Origin: Sinohyriopsis cumingii
Taxonomy: Eukaryota > Mollusca > Bivalvia > Unionida > Unionidae
Reading direction: 5' to 3'
Length of the DNA: 64,000 nt
NCBI GenBank assembly: GCA_028554795.2
Contig: CM068830.1
Span: forward strand, 42,888,337 to 42,952,336
The notes beneath the pieces are model-generated. The model was not told the origin of the DNA and ran no database searches. It was given only the letters and a program-made list of their open reading frames with translations. This document shows positions 24,526 to 37,662 of the stretch, in pieces (within the stretch, counting starts at the first letter, position 1; every line of letters starts with the position of its first letter). The position numbers were made by a program, and so were the translations under genes.

Positions 24526-27500
24526 TCTTGGTGCCATGCTGTAGTCATGATCCGTAATCTGTAAACAGTATACAAAACTATCACCTTGGGGCAGTTTATA
24601 TAGCTGATTGTCATAGACTATGAAGATATTAAATGGTGACTCAGTCAGAGATAAACAGCCATCCTTGCATAGATTAATAATATGACTGACAATAGCTAGG
24701 ATGATGATGTGATAGAATTCTTTATGAGAGAATCCATCAGGCTAATTTGCATAGGTAAAGTACATGAAGTGGAACAACCCAGTTTGAAGTTAGATATATT
24801 AGAGAGATACATATTGAAGAAACAAAAGTTGTTGCTCTTTCCTGCCTTGAATAATAATGTTTAAGCCATCGTTTTTTACATATATTGGTTAGGTTGTGAT
24901 CAGCATCAATTATGCAAAGTTGAAATTGTCACTATAGTTATAGTATTTCTGTAGCTGAAATATGGTGGAAGTGGGATTCAGTTTTGAAGGCAAAAATGTT
25001 AAAATGCACCTGTGATTCAGGGAAGGATGAGCCATCAATAAAGTGAGTCAAGTCCACCAAAACTAAATTTTTGAACTTCTGGTTGATGGATTTTGGAATT
25101 TTGGGAAGTGCAGCATGAAGGGGAGCATTTTTTTCTTTGTATATATATATATAGAGGCTACTGCATTTACATAGGAAAATATGAACAAATTTTTTGGATG
25201 GAAATACTACATGACTTTGGGAGTGCAGTATATCCATCCAACAAAACGAGTTCATATTTTCCCATACAAATGCAGTATCCTTTTTATTATATGCTCATTT
25301 TCTAGTTCTACCTAAGGCTTAATTATGTAAACAAAAATACACTACACAAAACAAAGTAACTGAATGTATGCCATATTCCAAACTAAATACACAAATACAG
25401 ATTCATCATTATACAACAACAACATTATTAATGAGCACATAACTCTGCCCAGATAAATTTGAACTTAGTCACGCACTAGACATAACTTTCGAAAGAAAAT
25501 GGCATTTTGGTCTTCTTAAAATTGAAATTTGGAGTCATATTGTGGTTCATTGTAGCAACTTTTCAATTTGATCTGAAATGAATAGAATTTGGTATTTTTT
25601 TCATTTCTACGAAATTTCGTGATTATGGACTGGATTTATGTGCCAATTCTACATGTAGTACATTGGATTTCAGTGGCAACGGAGCAGTGTTTTGACATCT
25701 GCAAATTTGTTTCTGTTCTGCCATTGAATGTTTGAAATCAGAATTTGGGAAAAATATGAAGTCATTAAATTTCAGTTATCAAAAAGACACTATGGAATAT
25801 AATGTTTATTTCATTTTGAGTGCAGTAAGGACGATATAATTGCACTTGGAATATAGTCAAAATTACAGTACAATTTCGAAATGTGTAATCAAGCTTGAGA
25901 ACCCATGACATGGCTCATGTAATTTAGATTTGCAGAATTAAAAAATACATTTTGAGGAAATTCAGGATGTAAAACTGTAAGTATATTTTTTTTGCCATTC
26001 TTTTTACCTGCTAAAGAAGACAGTTTATGCCTTTATAGCTTGCATGTTATTTGTAGGTACCCAGCAATTTTTTAAAATCTGGCATCTATTGCCCAACTAA
26101 ATCCGAAACATTGTATCAAAAAAGTTAATGTGGAATGTAGCAAAGCACGAAACATCTTCTTTAGTTCATTCAGAAACAAATTTAATCAACAAAATGTAAA
26201 GGGCCTACTATGTGAGTCTAAATGATTTGTTTACAAATCAAAAGTGTTGGCATCTGTGTCCACTGTTTGTTTACAATAGAAAGTAGTTCCTTTATCTCAA
26301 TGCAGTATGAATTGTGCACGCGAGTTCAATATCATAAAATACTGCACTATCCTGACAATACAAAGTTAATGGAGAAAAAATGAGCATATATATATTAACT
26401 TGCATGCTTAGACAGTCTAACTAGTATAGCCATCACATTCTTGACACTATTACAGCAATGCAGAAAAATTATTTTCTATGCTAAGAAAAATTAAGCAAGA
26501 TATTTACAGAAGTTTGAACAACAGTACCATTCAGTCTCTATTGAATGCAAAGACAAACTCTAATGTGTATGTAAAGATGATATTTGACAATGCTGAGTTT
26601 ACCAACTGTTTTCTGTTTGAAAGTGTATTGAATTTCCAGTAATTTTCTATAGGTTTAATATGAATAGATAACCTGCTGGTATTCTCACTTGCATTACATC
26701 AGTTTTAGTTCGCTGGCACTAGCCCCACTTGGGACCTCAAAACACACTTTCTGAGTCACAAAAGCTTCCCAACGGTGCTGGGAAGGTTGGCAGGTATGAC
26801 ATCATTGTGTGCAGCACTTGTAACACTCAAATATAGTTCCAACTCTTATGACATAATGGTTGCAAAATTGTCAAAAAAACACATTTGTTACAAAAGTTGA
26901 CTAGTTTTCTATTTTGTTTTTTAGCTGGTAATGTTGAATGCTAGCCTCGAGGAGGACAGATCTCTTGGTTCAGAGTGTTCATTCTCATCCTCAATGTCTG
27001 CTGGGACATCCAGTCTCGACAGTCTGCAAGAAGAGGTAGGGCTGTAATAATATACAGTACGATAGGACATCCAATCTAGACAGTCCGCAAGAAGATGTTA
27101 GGCTGTATAAATATACAGTATGATAAGACATCCAATCTAAATAGTCTGCAAGAAGAGGTTAGGCTGTATAAATATACAGTAAGATAGGACATCTAATCTG
27201 GATGGTCCACAAGAAGCGGTTGGGCAGTAAATATAAACAGTGAGACCAGACTTCCAATCTGGACAGTCTGCAAGCAGAGGTCATGCCGTAAAAATAGTAA
27301 GATAGGACATCCAGTCTAGTTAGTCTGCAAGCAGAGGTTGAGCCATAGAAATGAACAGTAAGACAAGACATCCAATCTTGACAGCCTGCAAGAAGAGGTA
27401 GGGCTGTAAAAATATACAGTAAGACATGACATCCAATCTTGACGGCCTGCAAGAAGAGGTAGGGCTGTAATAATATACAGTAAGACAAGACATCCAGTCT

Positions 27501-30500
27501 AGACAGTCTGCAATAAGAGATTGGGCTGTTGTGATATACACTAAGATAGGACATCAGTCTAGACAGTCTGCAAGAAGAGGTCAGGCTGTAGTGATATACA
27601 GTAAGATAGGACATTCAGTCTAGAAAGTTTGCAAGAAGAGGTCAGGCTGTAGTGATATACAGTGATATAGGAAAAAGAGATTAATGATGATGTATCACAG
27701 TAGATGTTCATATGTGATGTTTGGTTTCTAAACACAGAAAATTCATATTTTGTATTCAGATATATTTAGCAACTTCTCAAGGATTAAGTGTAAGTCTTTT
27801 TCTACTTATAAATAACTCCAATTGTAAGTGATCATTATTTTATTCTTGTTAACTTTTTTTCTTATTCTGCATTAATTTGATTAGCAGTAAGGTTTATCTA
27901 GACCTTTGAGTGGATTTATTTTCTCGCTTTCACAGCACAAGTAAATTGATTCTTTTATTGTATTTTTATGGCAAAAAGTAGTGATAGGGCAAGTTTGAAA
28001 CATTAACCAATCTCCATTTCTTTTGCAACAGTTATCACCTGAAGAGGTACAGAAAGGATACAGAAAATTAATGAAGGAACATCTCAGACTAGAGAAATCT
28101 ACAGCACTTTTACAAGCACATTTAGATTGTCGTACAGATCCTTACAGATACAAAAAGGTAAGCAGGCAGAAGTAAAGGGTAACTCTGTAAAACAGATAAA
28201 ATATTTAAAATTGAAGTTAAAAAAAATTAGGATATTTAGCTGTTCATTCAAGCATAAGCTTTTAAATTTTATTTTCAACTACATTTCCTGCCTATTAGAG
28301 ACAGATTCACTTAAATGATGAGTAATATTTATCAAGCCAGCTGTTGATTAAATATGATGTTACTTGAGCTAATTTATTATGATAATGGTCGCTGAAGCTA
28401 GAGTATTATAATACAGGTCACTGGAGCTTGTGTATTATGATACAGCTCACTGGAGCTTATTTATTATGATACAGGTCACTGGAGCTTATTTATTATGATA
28501 CGGGTCACTCAAACATCTGTATTATGATACAGGTCACTCAAACATCAGTATTATGATACAGGTCACTGAAGCTTGTGTATTATGATACAGGTCACTGGAG
28601 CTTGTGTATTATGAGACAGGTCACTGGAGCTTGTGTATTATGATACAGGTCACTGGAGCTTGTTTATTATGATACAGGTCAATGGAGCTTGTGTATTATG
28701 ATACAGGTCACTGGAGCTTGTGTATTATGATACATGTCACTGGTGCTTGTGCATTATGATACATGTCACTGGTGCTTGTATATTATGATACAGGTCACTG
28801 GAACTTGTATATTATGATACAGGTCACTGGAGCTTGTGTATTATGATACAGGTCACTGGAGCTTGTGTATTATGATACAGGTCACTGGAGCTTGTGTATT
28901 ATGATACAGGTCACTGGAGCTTGTGTATTATGATACAGGTCACTGGAGCTTGTGTATTATGATACAGGTCACTAGAGGTTGTGTATTATGATACAGGTCA
29001 CTGGAGCTTGTGTATTATGATACAGGTCACTGGAGCTTGTGTATTATGATACAGGTCACTGGAGCTTGTGTATTATGATACAGGTCACTAGAGGTTGTGT
29101 ATTATGATACAGGTCACTGGAGCTTGTGTATTATGATACAGGTCACTGGAGCTTGTGTATTATGATACAGGTCACTGGAGCTTGTGTATTATGATACAGG
29201 TCACTGGAGCTTGTGTATTATGATACAGGTCACTGAAGCTTGTGTATTATGATACAGGTCACTGGAGCTTGTGTATTATGATACAGGTCACTGGAGCTTG
29301 TGTATTATGATACAGGTCACTGGAGCCTGTGTATTGTGATACAGGTCACTGGAGCTTGTGTATTATGATACAGGTCACTGGAGCTTGTGTATTATGATAC
29401 ATGTCACTGGTGCTTGTGCATTATGATACATGTCACTGGTGCTTGTATATTATGATACAGGTCACTGGAGCTTGTATATTATGATACAGGTCACTGGAGC
29501 TTGTATATTATGATACAGGTCACTGGAGCTTGTGTATTATGATACAGGTCACTGGAGCTTGTGTATTATGATACAGGTCACTGGAACTTGTGTATTTTGA
29601 TACATGTCACTGGAACTTGTGTATTATGATACACGTCACTGGAGTTTTTGTATTATAATACAGGTCACTGGAGCTTGTGTATTATGATACAGGTCACTGG
29701 AGCTTGTGTATTATGATACAGGTCACTAGAGGTTGTGTATTATGATACAGGTCACTGGAGCTTGTGTATTATGATACAGGTCACTGGAACTTGTGTATTA
29801 TGATACAGGTCACTGGAGCTTGTGTATTATGATACAGGTCACTGGAGCTTGTGTATTATGATACAGGTCACTGAAGCTTGTGTATTATGATACAGGTCAC
29901 TGGAGCTTGTGTATTATGATACAGGTCACTGGAGCTTGTGTATTATGATACAGGTCACTGGAGCTTGTGTATTATGATACAGGTCACTAGAGGTTGTGTA
30001 TTATGATACAGGTCACTGGAGCTTGTGTATTATGATACAGGTCACTGGAGCTTGTGTATTATGATACAGGTCACTGGAGCTTGTGTATTATGATACAGGT
30101 CACTGGAGCTTGTGTATTATGATACAGGTCACTGAAGCTTGTGTATTATGATACAGGTCACTGGAGCTTGTGTATTATGATACAGGTCACTGGAGCTTGT
30201 GTATTATGATACAGGTCACTGGAGCCTGTGTATTGTGATACAGGTCACTGGAGCTTGTGTATTATGATACAGGTCACTGGAGCTTGTGTATTATGATACA
30301 TGTCACTGGTGCTTGTGCATTATGATACATGTCACTGGTGCTTGTATATTATGATACAGGTCACTGGAGCTTGTATATTATGATACAGGTCACTGGAGCT
30401 TGTATATTATGATACAGGTCACTGGAGCTTGTGTATTATGATACAGGTCACTGGAGCTTGTGTATTATGATACAGGTCACTGGAACTTGTGTATTTTGAT

Positions 30501-33500
30501 ACATGTCACTGGAACTTGTGTATTATGATACACGTCACTGGAGTTTTTGTATTATAATACAGGTCACTGGAGCTTGTGTATTATGATACAGGTCACTGGA
30601 GCTTGTGTATTATGATACAGGTCACTAGAGGTTGTGTATTTTGATACAGGTCACTGGAGCTTGTGTATTATGATACAGGTCACTGGAGCTTGTGTATTAT
30701 GATACAGGTCACTGGAGCTTGTGTATTATGATACAGGTCACTGGAGCTTGTGTATTATGATACAGGTCACTGAAGCTTGTGTATTATGATACAGGTCACT
30801 GGAGCTTGTGTATTATGATACAGGTCACTGGAGCTTGTGTATTATGATACAGGTCACTGGAGCCTGTGTATTGTGATACAGGTCACTGGAGCTTGTGTAT
30901 TATGATACAGGTCACTGAAGCTTGTGTATTATGATACAGGTCACTGGAGCTTGTGTATTATGATACAGGTCACTGGAGCTTGTGTATTATGATACAGGTC
31001 ACTGGACTTGTGTATTACGACACACACTGGAGCTAGTGTATTATGAAAGTGGTCACTGGAGCTTGTGTATTACGATAGTGGTCACTGAAGCTTGTGGATT
31101 ATGATACAGGTCACTGGAGCATTTGTATTACAATACAGGTCAATGGAGTGTGTGTATTATGATGCAGGTCACTTGAATTTATTCATTATGACACTAGTCA
31201 CTGGAGTTGCGTATTATGATAGTGGTCTTGGGAGCTTGTATTATTATAGTGGTCACTGGAACTTGTGTATTATGATACAGGTCACTTGAGTTTTATCATT
31301 ATGACACTGGTCAGTGGAGTTGTGTATTATGACACTGGTTGCTGGAGTTGTGTATTATGATATAGGACACTGGAACTTGTGTATTATGATAGTGGTCACT
31401 GAAGCTTGTGTATTATGACACAGGTCACTAGAGTTTTTTCATTATGACACTGGTCAGTGGAGTTGTGTATTATGACACTGGTCAGTGGAGTTGTGCGTTA
31501 TGATACAGGTCACTGGAGCTTGTGTATTACTCTCTGACTGTTTTTCCTCCAGTGTTTACAGAATTTTGTAAAATATTTGTACTCCTATTGAATGTGAGAA
31601 AACTTCAATATTTAGTTTTTAAACACTGTGATTTATTGTTAAATATCACTTTTAATATATTTTTTTTCTTCAGATGAAGACCGATTTAGAAACAGAGTTG
31701 TTTGTTGCTCAGTGTAGAATAGAACAGCTTGAAAACCTATTAGAGAGCAAAGAGGTGAGTTTTCTCTTTTTGTGAGTATGCTATTAAATATGGTTAAGAT
31801 TTTGAAAAAATATATGAAGATTTTTGATGCAACAGTGAACATAATGGCATCAGGGTTTTTGATATTTGTATAAAATATGTCCTTCTGTCATAATAAATAT
31901 GATGATACAAACTTGCAAAAACTGCAATCAGAATATTCCAAGGGGTGTGGGGGGTGAGAGTGTGTGTGTGTGATTTGGACAGCACTTTTTCTATGATCAC
32001 ACTAATGATCAAATTTTAATTGGTCAATATAAAACACGTTAAACAGGCTCATTTTTTCTGTGTAGATAATTTAAGTTCCAATGAAAATTACCAATTAGCA
32101 CAAATCGGCTATTTTCACATTATTGTATCATGTGCCCAGAAAGTATCATGTATACGAAGGTAAACCAGATTGCATTATATCATTTTTTGCCACTTGTATG
32201 ATAAAGTTTCAGTGGGTTTTTTTACAAATGAAGAATTGTGTTTGCATTTCTGTTGTTTATTTCTATTTGTTTGTAAAACTGGCAGCTTGTTCATAATGTA
32301 CGTGTGGTGCCATTGCCAATAGGTATTGCTAGAACGTTGCCTTTCATATGTGCTCTAGTTCAAGTATTGATATTGTTTCATAATGCCAAGATTGTCGTTG
32401 ACAAATGAATATGTCACTGGAATAATATGTATTTATTCATATTATCTTACCTGCAAAAATTCTGAAAGCCATATTTCTCTTAAAACGCTTCAAGTGATCT
32501 CAGTGCAAAAACTCCAAATATGCTGATATGTAATGGAGCCCAATCACTTACACTGGTCAGGAATTTTGTTGTGAAGTACCATTTTTGTACACCATTTAAA
32601 GATTTCAAGATGGAATTGACTACATCCCAGATGAAATTACCAAGGGGAAATATGTCATTAAATAAATCTCAGTTACCAGAGATGTTGAGCACTTTTGCAG
32701 AAATAAATACAGATGCAATTTAGTTTACTTGAAAAGGGAAAACCAAGATAACTTACATAGATATTTAAACTTTACATCACACAAGTTAAACTGATTTTAA
32801 TGGGAACAGGAATTGATATGGTTGTCTCCCTTTGTGCATGTTCCAGCAGTAACTGTTTTAATGAAGCCTGCTGTCAGATCTTGACTTTTGTACCACTGGT
32901 GACCATTGATTTAATTAATTCATTCATTTATTAATTACTATTGCCATCTAACTGAAGATGAAATTTTGTCCTTTATTATTATTTTTAACAAGTTCCAGTT
33001 ACTTTGTTTAGGGCACTGTTCATGAGTTGTGAAGGGCACTGTTTATGAACCATGGAGGGCACTGACCAGGAGTTGTGGTGGACTCTGCTCATGAATTGTG
33101 GAGGGCACTGCTCATTAGTTGTAGAGCTTGTCAGCTGTTTTATTGCTGTTAATTATTTAACTTATTCATGCAATAATTATGGCAGTCAAAGGAGTTTTAT
33201 GCCCATATGGTTGACTGTTCATTGGCCAGAGTTCTGGTACATTTAAAATGTTTCTTAGGTACATTAGAACTTGAATACTTTTTTTTATTTTTTATTTATT
33301 TATACAACTTCCTTAGTATCTGGAAATTGTATGTACTATTTAAAAGTTTTGGAAATTTTGAAAATGTATTGCGAAAATAAACTGGAGAGTCTGATTGTTT
33401 TGATTAATTGCAAAAAGTATCTTCCACCCACCCACCACTCTGGTAGCATAGTGGTTAGAACGTCTGCCTCAGATGTAGCAGGTCATGGATTCGATCCCCA

Positions 33501-36260
33501 GCCAAGTCATACCAGACTTACAAAAATGGTACTAACAGCTTCTTCGCTTGGCGCTCAGCATTAAGATGTTAGTGTTAGGACTGGTTGGCCTGGTGCCAGG
33601 ATAATATGACTGGGTGGGATATCATGCTACATGCCTGTGGCATGATTCCCCAGTGCTAGACATCACTATAAACTGCCACACTTCAGACATTGTAGAGATG
33701 TGAATGAAAAATTGTTAAAGCTATGTTAAAAATCCAAATCACACACACAGTGGTCTCACATCTCATTATCAATAACCTAAGAAAAAACCTGAGATAATGA
33801 TCTTTTCATTAGGACAGATTTCTTAAGAATGTAGCAATACAATAAAATGTGAGGCTATTTATTTACATTAAAAGAAACCAAAAGTAATATGAATGTTGCC
33901 AGTGAGTGGTTTTGAACCATTGGTATGACACACATTCATTTAGATACACAAGTTTATTTTGACATAATTGAATATGAAAGTAATTTGAAATTAATATGAA
34001 ATCAATATGAACTGAATATTACATGTCTGTTTCCAGGGCTGTGACTACAGCTGGGTTTTAGAAAAGGACCAGTTGTCTGCAGAGAAACAGTCTCTTCTTG
34101 AACAGGTAGAGATTCATTCACAATATGACTCCAGCATACTTGCTATGCTGCACAGTTATATTTTTTACTCTCCCATGAATGTTTAGAGAAAAGTATATAG
34201 TATGGGTATTTCTGTTCATCTGTCTGTCATACTTTCAGTTCTGCTTCATGAAACTTAGTATACTAATATATCATCATTTGATGGTGTGTTATATATCAAT
34301 TGGGGATGAAATGTTGAAGGTCAAGGTCATTGCCTAATATTTTATCGCATTTCCATCTGCTTATGGGTCCTGTCTTCAGTGTCAAGGACAGAGCTCAATA
34401 CTTTCAGTATTCTACTGAAATCAAATCTATAACTTTAAAGCCATTTTAGACTAAGATTGAAACTTTGTATGCTTAGACATGGTAACTATAACTTGTGTCA
34501 TGTACCAAACTGGGGGTCAAATCTTGAAGGACAAAGTCACAACTCAGTATTTTACATTTTCATTACATGTACTCATTTGCTCCATAACTTCAAAACCATA
34601 TTAGATTAAGGGATAAAACTCAGTATCCTTGTACATCATCACTCGAGGACATGTTGTTTATTACATTGGAGGGTGCTATCAAAAAGATCAAGGTAATGCT
34701 TTAATATTTGTATCTTTTTCCTTCTTTATAAGTTAAAGGCCATTTGAGAGGGACAAGGTCATAAATAAAGCTTGGTATATTTGAATATCATCATTAGAAG
34801 GTGTTTCACATACCTTATTCAGGGTGATATCTTCAGGGTCAAGGTCATGCCTCTGTATTTTAATATTTTCATCACAGTTTCCAGTTTGCTGCATAATCTT
34901 CAAGCTGTTTGAGATTGGTTGATGAAACATAGTGTATTTATGCATCATCATTTGAAGGTGTGTTGTGTACTACATTAGGAGCACCATGTTCAGTGTCAAG
35001 GTCACAGCATGGTGCTTTACATTTTCAATCTCACTTTCCCTTCTGATCTGGAACTTCAGAGCCATTTGAGATTAAAGGATTATACTTTGAATTTTTGTAC
35101 ACCATAGGTTGAATGTGTTACAAACTTTAACTTATGAATGCAGTGCAGGGAGTTGTAGGACTCTACTAGGCGTTGAACAAGTATCAAACTCATGGCTTGA
35201 TCAAAAGGACCATTATGACTCAGTATTTAAAATTTCTTGTCTTACTTTCCCTTTCACTTGACAATTTTGTGTATGTTTGAGATTAAAGGATGATGACCTA
35301 ACCATGCTATACAGGAAACAAAATTCACTGAACTTTCTTGTTTTTTTAATGCCATATAGAAAGGGTACTTAGTACTACCATTGTCACTAACCTACCAAAA
35401 TTGGGTCATTGTGACCAGATTTTCCCATCGTTGTAATTTTTGGTCAACCTGTATGTTCTGATCAGGTTGTCTGGTATTGTAGATTGCAGAGTCCTGTAGT
35501 GGCATATGTTTGGATGCATTGTCTTGAGTAGAACACTGTCCTTCAAAAATATTTTCGCTGTGACCTAAATTTCATGCCTTAATGATTCTGTTTAAATTTT
35601 ATAAATATTTTCATTTCTGGGGTTTTGAAGGCCATGGAGCCATACTACTTTGAATAGATATGTCCTAGTAAGGACACCAATGCCAAAAGTAGGTTACCAT
35701 AGCAGGGTTTTCATGTTTCAAGGTTTTTGCATAGTTTAAAGTATAAATATTTATCATATTTTTTGTGCTGACTGAATTACAGTACAGTGAAACCCATCTA
35801 ATCGGGTTGTGTGGGAGGGGAAAATAATTTAAAGCAGATATAACAGTTTTTCTAGATACTGTCATATCAGTGGTAATGGAAAAGATGGATTTTACCTTCT
35901 AAACATATGTTAGAGAATCTGGAATTATTTTTTGGCCGGATTGCAAAGTTTGATGGCATAGGCCTTTCTGAAAACATGCATACAATCCCAGTTGCTATTG
36001 GTGGCACTTAGGCCTAATTTTTCCAGGTCATAAGCATCCATTATTGCAGTAGTGAGAAAGAAAACAATCTATTCATGTCTGATCATGGGTTCAGTACCAT
36101 TACAGTTACAGTGCTGCATTTGCATCATAATAAATAGTAATAATTTAATTATAATAACTGTAACATGAAAAAGATAAATTGAAAGGTTATAATATTTGTA
36201 TAAGTGTCTCTGTTAAAAGTACCGGCAGTAGGTTTAAGCTGCATCTTGATGAATTATATG

Positions 36261-36305
<45 letters not shown>

Positions 36306-37630
36306 GCACACACACACACACACGCACGCACGCGCGCACACACACACACACTCTCTTCCTCAGTGCAAATAATTATATGTGGTTGGACAGGTGAAAACAT
36401 TGTTTATTGTGGAGGTACATAATTAATTTGATTAATGATATTTTCGTTAAGGTTTTATTTGTTTCTGAATTTGTTTAACTTACATTGGCATGAATAATCT
36501 AAAGTGTAATAAAAGACACCAATAAAAGAATTACCAAAAATTTATGAACACACTCACAAATGAGAAGTTATGAATTGGAAGTTTTGAAAGAATGTGTTTA
36601 GAAAAAAAATTACATAAATTTAACTTCAAATTTTCTTGAATTTTTGACAGGCATTTTGGTCTTATTTTTCTAAATCAGTGATGTTTGAAAGAAATTTGTA
36701 ACTTTTAAATTTGTTAAATCTTTACAAACTTTTTTCAGACTGTTTTATAATGGCCATTTCTATTTTGATATAATTGACCCTGTTGAATGGACTCAACTCA
36801 CAATTATTATGAAATTAGTCCCTGTCAATTTTTCCATTCAGATAGAAAAGTATCTGCAACTAGTTGTTCAAAAATTTGGAAATATACTTTGAGAAATTTA
36901 CAGAATTAGGAAACAACAGTATTGTTGATTTGAATGCAAATAGCTTAGGATTGAACATCAACAAATAATGATGGTTATCATCAGTTTCGTATACTATATT
37001 CTGTACTAGCTAGGAGTCTCTTGTCTTTTGCATACATCTTGACTTTGAAGAACTCTTAATAAGGGAGATTACTTACCTTTTTGGATAGGCCCATAGATGA
37101 AATGGGGTACAGACAAAATCCCTCCAGGGACAAAATTCATCTTGGATAAAACCTCCCCAGCAAGATGATAGGACATAATCACCTCCCCAACATCTAAGTT
37201 TAGCTTTGTTAAACTTTTCAAACCATCACAAACATACATCTTTGTGTGTTGGCTTGGGCCCATTGAAATTTTGTGATGGTTTGTTTCCCTTTAGTAGATT
37301 AAAAATATGTAGAGTGTGGTCTAGATGTTAGTTTATAACTGACAAGGAGATTAAGATGATCATCTTAATATAAAGATTAATTGCATCTTGTCACCTTGCT
37401 TTCACAATTACTGAGTTTTTTGTATTTGACTAATATGCAGGAGGTCATGGGTTCGATCCCCAGCCAAGTCATACCAAAGACTTACAAAAATGGTACTGAG
37501 AGCTGCCTCACTTGGTGCTCAGCATTAAGAGTTAGTATGTCCCAGTGCTAGACATCACTATAAACTGCCACACTGCAGATATCATAGTGATATGACTGCA
37601 AAAGTGTTAATGCTACATTAAAAATCCTAA

Positions 37631-37662
<32 letters not shown>

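Noticed and set aside
24208-26770. LTR element bounded by gggacctcaaaacacacttt
   Set aside because: The shared phrase is too short and imperfect, there is no TG...CA structure, primer site or polyprotein between.
28376-31530. CRISPR-like array of regular repeats
   Set aside because: There are no unique spacers between identical repeats; the whole 29-bp unit repeats, and the setting is a eukaryotic intron.
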